A program made the position numbers and the translations under genes. This document shows, piece by piece, positions 57,841 to 64,000 of a DNA stretch of 64,000 nucleotides. The number at the start of each line of letters is the position of its first letter. Within the stretch, counting starts at the first letter, position 1. Source of the stretch: JACQZU01 sp041908165. Its GTDB lineage: Bacteria > Acidobacteriota > Holophagae > Holophagales > Holophagaceae. Below the pieces are notes generated by a model that saw only the letters and a program-made list of their open reading frames with translations, was not told the origin of the DNA and ran no database searches. The stretch lies in the NCBI GenBank assembly GCA_041908165.1, contig JAYRFV010000077.1:1-64000 (forward strand), read 5' to 3'.

Positions 57841-59496
57841 ATGTTCCAGGCCGATTTCCTGAACCAGGTGCGGACGCAGCTGGAGGTGAAGGAGGACCCG
57901 GCCCGGCTGCGGCAGCCGGCCTTTTCCACCAGCTCCGGCATCCCGCTCAAGAACAGCTACACGCCCGCGGACATCCCGGCCCACGATCCGGTGGCGGACC
58001 TTGGCCGCCCCGGCCAGTACCCCTTCACCCGCCACGTCCAGCCCACCGGCTACCGCGGCCGGCTCTGGACCATGCGCCAGTACGCCGGTTTCGGCACCGC
58101 CGAGGAGAGCAACGCCCGCTACCGCTACCTGCTGGACCAGGGCCAGACCGGGCTTTCGGTGGCCTTCGACCTGCCCACCCAGATCGGCATGGACCCCGAC
58201 CACGCCATGGCCCTCGGCGAGGTCGGCAAGGTCGGCGTCTCGATCGCCTCGATCCGCGACATGCGCGTGCTGTTCAAGGACATCCCGCTGGACAAGGTCA
58301 GCACCAGCATGACCATCAACGCGCCCGCCGCCGTGCTGCTGAGCCTCTACCTGGCGGTGGCCGAGGAGCAGGGCGTCGGATTGGACAAGGTGAGCGGCAC
58401 CATCCAGAACGACCTTCTCAAGGAGTACATGGCCCGCGGGACCTACATCTACCCGCCGCGCCCCTCCATGCGGCTGATCACCGACATCTTCGCCTACTGC
58501 GCGGATCAGGTCCCGAACTGGAACACGATCTCCATCAGCGGCTACCACATCCGGGAGGCCGGCTGCACTGCCGCCCAGGAGATCGCCTTCACCCTGGCCG
58601 ACGGCATCGCCTACGTCGAGGCCGCCCTCGCGGCGGGCCTGAAGCTGGAGGCCTTTGCGCCGCGCCTGTCGTTCTTCTTCAACGCCCACAACCAGTTCCT
58701 CGAGGAGATCGCCAAGTTCCGGGCCGCCCGGCGGCTCTGGGCGCGGATCATGATGGCGCGCTTCGGCACCGACGACCCGAAATCGCAGATGCTGCGCTTC
58801 CACACCCAGACGGCGGGGTCCACGCTCACCGCCCAGCAGCCCGACAACAACATCGTCCGCACCACCGTCCAGGCCATGGCTGCGGTGCTCGGCGGCACCC
58901 AGTCCCTGCACACCAACAGCCGGGACGAGGCCCTCGCCCTGCCCACCGAGGCCAGCGCCCGGATCGCCCTGCGCACGCAGCAGATCCTCGCCCACGAGAG
59001 CCGCATCGCCGATGTCGTCGACCCCTTCGGCGGAAGCTACTTCATCGAGGCCCTGACCGATGCCCTCCAGGCCCAGGCCGAGGCGATCATCGCCAAGGTC
59101 GACGAGCTGGGGGGCATGGTCGCCGCCATCGAGCGGGGCTTCCCGCAGCGCGAGATCCAGAACGCCGCCTACGCGTACCAGCGTCAGATCGAGACGGGCG
59201 AGCAGGTGGTGGTGGGGGTCAACCGGTTCGGGATCAGCGGCGAGCAGCCGCCGGAACTGCTGCGGGTCGACGAGGCCCTGGGCGAGCGCCGCCGGCGGCA
59301 GGTGGCCGAGTACAGGGCCGAACGCGACAACGGCGCGGTCGCCGCGCGACTGGCCGAGCTGCGCACCGCCGCCGCGGGGACCGGCAACCTGATGCCGCCG
59401 ATCCTCGCCGCCGTCAAGGCCGAGGCCACCGTGGGCGAGGTCTGCGACGCGCTGCGCGCGGTCTTCGGCGAGCACGTCGAGCACCTGGTGGTGTAG
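57841..59496 (+). CDS. Methylmalonyl-CoA mutase, catalytic (substrate-binding) subunit
   Basis: A 551-residue B12-dependent mutase large chain without the B12-binding domain. GIPLKNSYTPADI, MRQYAGFGTAEESNARYRYLL, GLSVAFDLPTQIGMDPDH, TMTINAPAAVLLSLY, ISISGYHIREAG and RIADVVDPFGGSYFIE are family blocks. The Tyr in RQYAGF and the Arg in LKEYMARGTY are the residues that mark methylmalonyl-CoA mutase rather than isobutyryl-CoA mutase. The DxHxxG cobalamin-binding partner is not in the window. It interconverts methylmalonyl-CoA and succinyl-CoA. GGAGG precedes the ATG. Confidence 0.93.
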   Translation: MFQADFLNQVRTQLEVKEDPARLRQPAFSTSSGIPLKNSYTPADIPAHDPVADLGRPGQYPFTRHVQPTGYRGRLWTMRQYAGFGTAEESNARYRYLLDQGQTGLSVAFDLPTQIGMDPDHAMALGEVGKVGVSIASIRDMRVLFKDIPLDKVSTSMTINAPAAVLLSLYLAVAEEQGVGLDKVSGTIQNDLLKEYMARGTYIYPPRPSMRLITDIFAYCADQVPNWNTISISGYHIREAGCTAAQEIAFTLADGIAYVEAALAAGLKLEAFAPRLSFFFNAHNQFLEEIAKFRAARRLWARIMMARFGTDDPKSQMLRFHTQTAGSTLTAQQPDNNIVRTTVQAMAAVLGGTQSLHTNSRDEALALPTEASARIALRTQQILAHESRIADVVDPFGGSYFIEALTDALQAQAEAIIAKVDELGGMVAAIERGFPQREIQNAAYAYQRQIETGEQVVVGVNRFGISGEQPPELLRVDEALGERRRRQVAEYRAERDNGAVAARLAELRTAAAGTGNLMPPILAAVKAEATVGEVCDALRAVFGEHVEHLVV

Positions 59497-59526
59497 CCCG
59501 GGGCGCCGATCCGGGCCGCCAGACCG

Positions 59527-59532
59527 TAGACT
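59527..59532 (+). promoter_or_regulatory. -10 box TAGACT, near-leaderless start of ftsW
   Basis: GTAGACT is followed by six bases and ATG 59539 with no ribosome site. The sequence context GTAGACTGC is the same as at aroC. Confidence 0.45.
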
Positions 59533-59538
59533 GCTTCC

Positions 59539-60633
59539 ATGGCTCCCGACGTCCGACGTCCCATCGACCGCGCCCTGCTGTTCTTCGCGCTGATGCTCAT
59601 GGCCGTGGGCGTGGTCTGGGTCTACTCGGCCTCGGGGCTGAAGAGCGCGGCCAGCACCAGCTTCCTTCAGCGCCAGCTGCTGGGCGGGAGCCTGGGCGTG
59701 GCGCTCATGCTCGCCCTGAGCCAGACCGAACTCGGTTTCCTGCGCGACAACCCGCGGCCGCTGCAGCTGCTCTACGTGGTGCTGGTGCTCCTGCTCGCCG
59801 CGGTCTTCCTGTTCCCCAAGGTGAACAACGCGCACCGCTGGATCCGGCTGTTCGGCCAGCAGTTCCAGCCCTCGGAGCTGTTCAAGCCCTTCGTGGTGCT
59901 GCTGGTCTCCTGGTGGATGGTCCGCCACCGCGAGGCCTGGGGCCAGCGCCAGGACGCCATCCCGAAGCTGATGACCCTGGCCGGCCTCCTGATCGTCCCC
60001 ATCGGCCTGATCCTGCGGGAGCCGGATTTCGGGACGTCCTTCCTGATCCTGTTCGTGGCGATGCTCCTGGTCTGGCTCGGCGGCGCGCCCAAGTGGATCT
60101 TCGCGGTCTCGATCCCGGTGCTCGCGCTGGTCGGGGCGGTGTTCATCCGCACCAGCCCCTACCGCATGGCCCGCGTGACCAGCTTCCTGAACCCCGACCA
60201 GGATCCCCTCGGGAAGGGCCACCAGGCCCTGCAGAGCCTGGTGGCCGTGGGCAACGGCGGGCTGGCGGGCGTCGGCCTGGGGGCCGGCCACCAGAAGCTG
60301 TTCTTCCTGCCGGAGGCCCACACCGACTTCATCTACGCCGTCATCGCCGAGGAGACCGGGCTGGTCGGCACGGTCGCCGTCCTGCTGCTGTTCCTCGGGA
60401 TCCTCTGGCGCGGCTACCGGATCACGCGGAGCGTCAGGGACGGCTTCCTGAAGCTCGCCGCGATGGGTTTCACCCTCCTGCTGGTGGTCCAGGCGCTGAT
60501 GAACATCAGCGTGGTCCTCAGCCTGGCCCCGAACAAGGGGATCCCGCTGCCCTTCATCAGCTACGGCGGCACCAGCCTGATCGTCTCGCTGATGACCCTC
60601 GGGCTCCTGCTGAGCATCAGCAAGGAGGCGTGA
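59539..60633 (+). CDS. ftsW: FtsW/RodA-type peptidoglycan polymerase (SEDS), FtsW-like
   Basis: A 364-residue SEDS glycosyltransferase with about ten membrane helices. VYSASG in the first helix region, NAHRWIRLFGQQFQPSELFKPFVVLL, DFGTSFLIL, the large-loop LPEAHTDFIYAVIAEETGLVG and PNKGIPLPFISYGGTSLI are diagnostic; the last favours FtsW over RodA. It polymerises lipid II with a class B PBP at the septum. It is isolated from other division or mur genes here. Its 43-base distance from the mutase gene contains the TAGACT box. Confidence 0.88.
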   Translation: MAPDVRRPIDRALLFFALMLMAVGVVWVYSASGLKSAASTSFLQRQLLGGSLGVALMLALSQTELGFLRDNPRPLQLLYVVLVLLLAAVFLFPKVNNAHRWIRLFGQQFQPSELFKPFVVLLVSWWMVRHREAWGQRQDAIPKLMTLAGLLIVPIGLILREPDFGTSFLILFVAMLLVWLGGAPKWIFAVSIPVLALVGAVFIRTSPYRMARVTSFLNPDQDPLGKGHQALQSLVAVGNGGLAGVGLGAGHQKLFFLPEAHTDFIYAVIAEETGLVGTVAVLLLFLGILWRGYRITRSVRDGFLKLAAMGFTLLLVVQALMNISVVLSLAPNKGIPLPFISYGGTSLIVSLMTLGLLLSISKEA

Positions 60634-60779
60634 GCTTCCCCGGGGGACACCGCCGGGCCCGGATCGGCGGGGCGCCGTGGAGCGGTTCCGGCGGACGGGC
60701 GGTGCCCCGGCCGGATTCCGCTGGCGAAGTCGCCACGGCGGGTGTTCAATGACCCGAACCAACCTGTGCAGGAGCGGAG

Positions 60780-61055
60780 ATGAACCAAGGCGTCAAACCC
60801 CACCGCGGGACCATGCTGCTGATTTTCGGCATCCTCGGGATCATCTGCTGCTTCATCTTCGCGATCCTCGCCTGGGTGATGGGCAGCGGCGACCTCAAGG
60901 CGATGGCCGCCGGCGAAATGGACCGCAGCGGCGAGGGCATGACGAACGCCGCCAAGATCCTTGGCATCGTCGGCTGCGTGCTGGCCGTCCTGAGCCTGAT
61001 CTGGGTGGTGGTCGGCGGCGGGCTCGCCGTGCTGAGCGCCCTCGCCGGCCACTGA
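60780..61055 (+). CDS. Small two-helix membrane protein (DUF4190-like)
   Basis: A 91-residue protein with two membrane helices: MLLIFGILGIICCFIFAILAWVMG (residues ~12-35) and AAKILGIVGCVLAVLSLIWVVVGGGLAVLSA (~57-87), joined by a short polar loop SGDLKAMAAGEMDRSGEGM. The ILGIICC start, a GxMD(R) loop and a second LGIVGxxL helix match DUF4190-type proteins of unknown function. AGGAG lies six bases before the ATG. The 146 bases before it hold no recognisable gene or terminator. Confidence 0.75.
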   Translation: MNQGVKPHRGTMLLIFGILGIICCFIFAILAWVMGSGDLKAMAAGEMDRSGEGMTNAAKILGIVGCVLAVLSLIWVVVGGGLAVLSALAGH

Positions 61056-61067
61056 ACCCCCAGCCCG

Positions 61068-61448
61068 GTGCGGATGACCGCCTTCCGTCCACCGGCGTGG
61101 GCCTGGGTGGTCGTGGCCTGGGCCCTGCTGGTGGCCGGCGCCGCCCTGCTCGAACTGCGCTGGGGGCTCGAACTGGAGACCTGCCTCCTGCGCCGGGCCA
61201 CCGGCGTGCCCTGCCCGACCTGCGGCAGCACCCGCTCGGTGCTCGCCGCCCTGCGCGGCGACTTCCTGGGGTCGCTCCGCGCCAGCCCCCTGCTGTGGGT
61301 GGCGGGACTGGGCCTCGCCGGTTTCGCCGCGCAGAGGCTCCTGCGGGGCGCACGGGACCCCGGCCGGTCCGGCCTTCGGCCCTGGCAGCTGCTGCTCGGG
61401 CTGGCGCTGCTGCTGGCCAACTGGGCCTGGGTGCTGGCGCAGCGGTAG
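61068..61448 (+). CDS. DUF2752 family membrane protein
   Basis: A 126-residue protein with about three membrane helices. The family signature GVPCPTCGSTRSVLAALRGDFLGSLRASP (Cys-Pro-x-Cys-Gly-x-T-R) is at residues ~47-72. The CPTCG pair suggests metal binding or redox chemistry, but the function is unknown. The start could be GTG 61068 or ATG 61074; neither has a ribosome site, and the gene is 12 bases after the preceding stop, so coupling is likely. It is convergent with the DUF2344 gene. Confidence 0.78.
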   Translation: MRMTAFRPPAWAWVVVAWALLVAGAALLELRWGLELETCLLRRATGVPCPTCGSTRSVLAALRGDFLGSLRASPLLWVAGLGLAGFAAQRLLRGARDPGRSGLRPWQLLLGLALLLANWAWVLAQR

Positions 61449-61455
61449 CCGGTCC

Positions 61456-62463
61456 TCACCCCAGGCGCAGCGGTTCGCCCTCGTCGTCGTCGTAGACCTG
61501 GAGGCTGGGTCCGGACCTGAGGAGCACCGCATCCTCGAACATGTTCCTGAGCTTGGGCTCGAACCGCTCCGCCTGGTCGAGGCGCGGATCGGCCGCGAGG
61601 TTCAGCCGGGTCCGCACCAGGCCGCGGATGCGATCGGGTTCGAGACCGAGGATCCCGCCGAGCAGGCGGGCAGGATGGAGGGCCTGGCCGGCATCGATGC
61701 GGGTGTCCATGCACAGGTCCGCGGCGGCCCATGCCATCCCAAGCACGCGGTCCCGCACCTCGATCCGCTTGAGCTGCTTCCGGCCGCCCTCCTTCCCGGT
61801 CTTCTCGATCTGGAAGGTGTCGGCTGCAAGGAAGGAGGCGATCCGTTCCTCGGCCGCTGCCCGGAGGTCCGGCGGGCAAGGCCAGCGCCACTCGGAGGAC
61901 CGGCTGAGGTCGAGGGCGCTGGAGGCGTGGTCGGGCAGGGCCTCGGCCGTCAGGAAGGTGAGACCGGGCGGCGCCGCGCGGTTGAGGGAGGGCAGGGGGT
62001 CCGGCTCGGGCGGGGCACAGGTCAGCACCACGTCGAGGCATTCGTCCAGTCCCTCCGTGCCAAGCGGAAGCGGATGGCCCAGCGCGACGAGCGGACGCGG
62101 GCGCTTCTCCAGGCCCAGGGCGAGCCGCCAGCCGCCCTTGAGGAAGGTTTCGACCAGGGTGGCGAGGAAGGCCGGGGGCAGCAGGGCGGCCGCGGCCCCG
62201 GTCCGGGCGTAGCGCAGTCTCAGTCGCACCCTGTGGGTGTCCTGCTGCCAACCGGACCGTCGGGCCTCCAGGCCCGCGGCCAGACGCTCGGAGAGCCGGC
62301 GCAGCAGGTGCGTGGCGTCTGGCCGCTGCGACCGGAGCAGGAGGTAGGCCTCCTCGGTTTCCGACGCCGCCTCCAGGTCCGGGATCAAGTCCGCGAGTTC
62401 AGCCTCCCCGGCGCCGCCGGACAGCATTTCAGCAAACTTCTGTCGGGGGCGGAGTTCGGGCAT
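61456..62463 (-). CDS. DUF2344 (TIGR03936-type) radical-SAM-associated protein, stand-alone
   Basis: A 335-residue protein. The central part RVRLRLRYARTGAAAALLPPAFLATLVETFLKGGWRLALG and LVALGHPLPLGTEGLDECLDVVL matches DUF2344, usually fused to or next to a YgiQ-like radical SAM enzyme and the ribosome assembly gene rng. Here no radical SAM partner is adjacent. The first ~85 and last ~100 residues are helical and not recognised. ATG 62463 follows GGAAGG. The role is unknown; DUF2344 may bind a tRNA-like substrate (inference from the family neighbourhood). Confidence 0.75.
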   Translation of the reverse strand: MPELRPRQKFAEMLSGGAGEAELADLIPDLEAASETEEAYLLLRSQRPDATHLLRRLSERLAAGLEARRSGWQQDTHRVRLRLRYARTGAAAALLPPAFLATLVETFLKGGWRLALGLEKRPRPLVALGHPLPLGTEGLDECLDVVLTCAPPEPDPLPSLNRAAPPGLTFLTAEALPDHASSALDLSRSSEWRWPCPPDLRAAAEERIASFLAADTFQIEKTGKEGGRKQLKRIEVRDRVLGMAWAAADLCMDTRIDAGQALHPARLLGGILGLEPDRIRGLVRTRLNLAADPRLDQAERFEPKLRNMFEDAVLLRSGPSLQVYDDDEGEPLRLG

Positions 62464-62561
62464 GACCCTTCCAGCATAGCCCGGAGGGCGTTTTCCGCAG
62501 GGCCTGTGGGATTCCCCGGGCGGAATGCGGAAAAGTTGCTGGAACTTCGACCCTCTCCGGG

Positions 62562-63407
62562 ATGCACTGCTTTCTGTGCAACCGGCGGGCGCCGCATTCA
62601 CGGCGGCGGTTCCAAAACGGACCCGCCACGGGAGGTTTTGCCAAGGCGCCCCTGCAAGGGCAATCTGGTGGACGCGTGCCGATTCCCGCCGCGGGCCTCC
62701 GGGTCCCGCCCCTTCCCGATTCCTGGCCCTACCGCCGGAGGGAGGGCCATTGCGTCTGGGCACAGCGGTCCGGCATCGACCTCGGGCTCCTCGGGAAAGG
62801 ATGGATCCTCACCCTGCCCGAAGACCTGGACCTCTCCGCGCCTGCCGGCGACCTCGCCGGCGCGTACGGGAGGGGCGGGATCCACCGCCGGGGCGAGGTG
62901 GTGGTGCGCCCCTACCGACGCGGCGGGCTGCTCCGGCACCTGCTCCGCACGGCCTACGCCAGCCCGCGCCGCTTCGCGCGCGAGTGGCTGATCCACCTCG
63001 CGCTCTGGGAGGCTGGATTCCCCACCCTCGAGCCCCTGGGCTTCGGGTACCGGCGCCGCGGGCCGGTCTTCGAGGGCGTCTATCTGACCCGCTACTGCGA
63101 AGGCGCCCCGTGGCCGTCGGACTGGAGCACCGGGACCGCTCGGAGCGGCGATCTGCGGACGGCCGTGGAGGCCCTCGACCGGTGGGGGCTCTGGGCTCCG
63201 GACCTGAACGCCACCAACGTGCTCATCGTGGACGGTGGCCTGCGGCTCCTGGACTGGGACCGTGCAGCGTTCGTTCCCGCGGGTGGACTGCTGCGCCTGT
63301 ACCGGAGGCGCCTGCAGCGCAGCCTCGAGCGCCTCGGCGCGCCGCCCAGCGCCCGCCTGGCGCTCGAGGCGGCCCTCGGTCCGGGCCCGCTGTCCGCGGG
63401 GGGCTGA
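62562..63407 (+). CDS. Lipopolysaccharide/Kdo kinase-like protein (WaaP/KdkA family)
   Basis: A kinase-fold protein of up to 281 residues. GRGGIHRRGEVVVRPYRRGGLLRHLLRTAY and RRFAREWLIHLALWEAGFPTLEPLGFGYRRRG match the KdkA start, with the phosphate-binding RPYRRGG. The catalytic loop is APDLNATNVLI and the metal Asp is in LLDWDRA. KdkA phosphorylates Kdo in the lipid A core. ATG 62562 gives an N-terminal Arg-rich extension; GTG 62676 after GGTGGA is an equally good start, so the first 38 residues are uncertain. It fits the heptosyltransferase genes earlier in the window. Confidence 0.75.
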   Translation: MHCFLCNRRAPHSRRRFQNGPATGGFAKAPLQGQSGGRVPIPAAGLRVPPLPDSWPYRRREGHCVWAQRSGIDLGLLGKGWILTLPEDLDLSAPAGDLAGAYGRGGIHRRGEVVVRPYRRGGLLRHLLRTAYASPRRFAREWLIHLALWEAGFPTLEPLGFGYRRRGPVFEGVYLTRYCEGAPWPSDWSTGTARSGDLRTAVEALDRWGLWAPDLNATNVLIVDGGLRLLDWDRAAFVPAGGLLRLYRRRLQRSLERLGAPPSARLALEAALGPGPLSAGG

Positions 63408-63411
63408 CGGG

Positions 63412-64000
63412 ATGGCCGCGGAACGGCGGGCTGCGGCGCCCGGCGACCTTCGCCGCGCCGCCTGCGCCCTCGCCCAGGAGCGCGGCCTCGTCGGTGGAAT
63501 GGGCAATCCACCCGAGGAGGCCGACCTGGACCGGCTGGTCCGGAGTGGGGTCCTCGACCGGGAGGACGCGCAGCGCCTGCTGGCCGAAGCGGACATCCTG
63601 CTGAGCGGCCGGTTCCCGGAATTCAACGAATGGGACACTGCGGTGGCCGGCGCCGCGGCAGGACAGCTCCCTGGTGTCGGGGGGCTGTACCCGTGGCGGG
63701 ACCGCAGCCGCTACCGGCCCGAGGTGTACCTGGGCGAGGGCGGGATGGGCCGGGTCTTCCGCGTCCACGACACGCGCCTGAACCGCAAGGTGGCGCTCAA
63801 GTTCTTCCGCGCCCACGCGAGCCTCGGGGCCGCCGCGTTCCTGCGCGAGGTGCAGGCGCAGGCCCGGATCGACCATCCGAACGTCGCCCGGGTCTTCGAG
63901 GCGGGGGAACAGGAGGGCATTCCCTACATCAGCGTCCAGGTCGTGAACGGTCCGACGCTGGCCCAGGCCGCCGCCCGGCTCGGGCTCCGCGAGAAGGTCG
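63412..64000 (+). CDS. Ser/Thr protein kinase, third paralogue (3' partial)
   Basis: The first 196 residues of a third kinase, cut by the window end. An N-terminal module (AACALAQERGLVGGM ... LDRLVRSGVLDREDAQRLLAEAD) is like that of the kinases at 46163 and 49017. The kinase domain begins with EVYLGEGGMGRVFRVHD, here a canonical Gly-rich loop, and Lys130 in VALKFF. QAQARIDHPNVARVFEAGE and IPYISVQVVNGPTLAQAA follow. The catalytic loop is beyond the window, so it is unknown whether it keeps HRD. It is five bases after the Kdo-kinase-like gene. Confidence 0.85.
   Translation, partial: MAAERRAAAPGDLRRAACALAQERGLVGGMGNPPEEADLDRLVRSGVLDREDAQRLLAEADILLSGRFPEFNEWDTAVAGAAAGQLPGVGGLYPWRDRSRYRPEVYLGEGGMGRVFRVHDTRLNRKVALKFFRAHASLGAAAFLREVQAQARIDHPNVARVFEAGEQEGIPYISVQVVNGPTLAQAAARLGLREKV

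Noticed and set aside
57709..60762. N-terminal extension of the amidohydrolase frame by over 1000 codons
   Set aside because: The open frame continues antisense to the mutase and ftsW genes. The amidohydrolase has a good ribosome site and a family-typical N-terminus at 57708.

Overview
The window is one contiguous, GC-rich, gene-dense bacterial chromosomal segment with 56 protein-coding genes, two of them cut by the window edges. I see no rRNA, tRNA, CRISPR array, insertion sequence or prophage, and no gene-free stretch longer than about 150 bases. The gene content suggests an acidobacterium of the Holophaga/Geothrix type: large Ser/Thr kinases with TPR-rich C-termini, an Oar-like TonB receptor with a carboxypeptidase-regulatory domain, an LPS-type outer membrane (heptosyltransferase-like and Kdo-kinase-like genes), C5-pathway heme synthesis and a split methylmalonyl-CoA mutase. 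This assignment is inferred from gene content only.

Layout. 3-3326: end of a giant secreted Ig/InlB-repeat protein with a transglutaminase-like C-terminus. 3378-4963: XdhC and a MobA/MocA-like nucleotidyltransferase. 4953-7015: HxlR regulator divergent from an NmrA-type quinone reductase and a nitroreductase. 7018-12046: pyrD, a POT peptide transporter, an orphan CoA-transferase B subunit and a cyclophilin. 12049-23340: a surface-polysaccharide island with two GT9 transferases, gmd-fcl (GDP-fucose), rmlA-C-D-B plus an extra 4-reductase (dTDP-rhamnose and possibly a second deoxysugar), and three further glycosyltransferases. 23394-31242: aroC, then hemC-D-L-E-N, a DUF486 gene and hemH. 31239-38579: a minus-strand block with an RpiR regulator, TonB receptor, isoaspartyl dipeptidase, YfcC-like permease and exported cyanophycinase. 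38692-43203: hemY, a DUF421 gene, a radical SAM gene and dnaX. 43264-54097: a lipoprotein, hutI, a degenerate PBP-like exported protein, two large non-RD kinases, and a MocR regulator facing a small exported protein. 54102-61448: rpe, a GGDEF protein, an amidohydrolase, the methylmalonyl-CoA mutase catalytic subunit, ftsW and two small membrane proteins. 61456-64000: a DUF2344 protein, a Kdo-kinase-like gene and the start of a third kinase paralogue.

The most notable unit is 31239-38579. Read as a pathway, it would take up and degrade cyanophycin: an exported cyanophycinase cuts polymer to beta-Asp-Arg dipeptides, the TonB receptor and YfcC-like carrier move material inward, and IadA splits the isopeptide bond, under an RpiR-SIS regulator. 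No cyanophycin synthetase is present, which suggests scavenging rather than storage. The block sits between hemH and hemY, as if inserted into a longer heme gene run.

Other points of note: the MocR regulator has Arg in place of the PLP-binding Lys; three kinases share an N-terminal module, and the two complete ones lack the Arg of the HRD motif; several housekeeping genes appear to be transcribed leaderless from a TAGACT-like -10 box 6-7 bases before ATG; and one glycosyltransferase probably starts at CTG.
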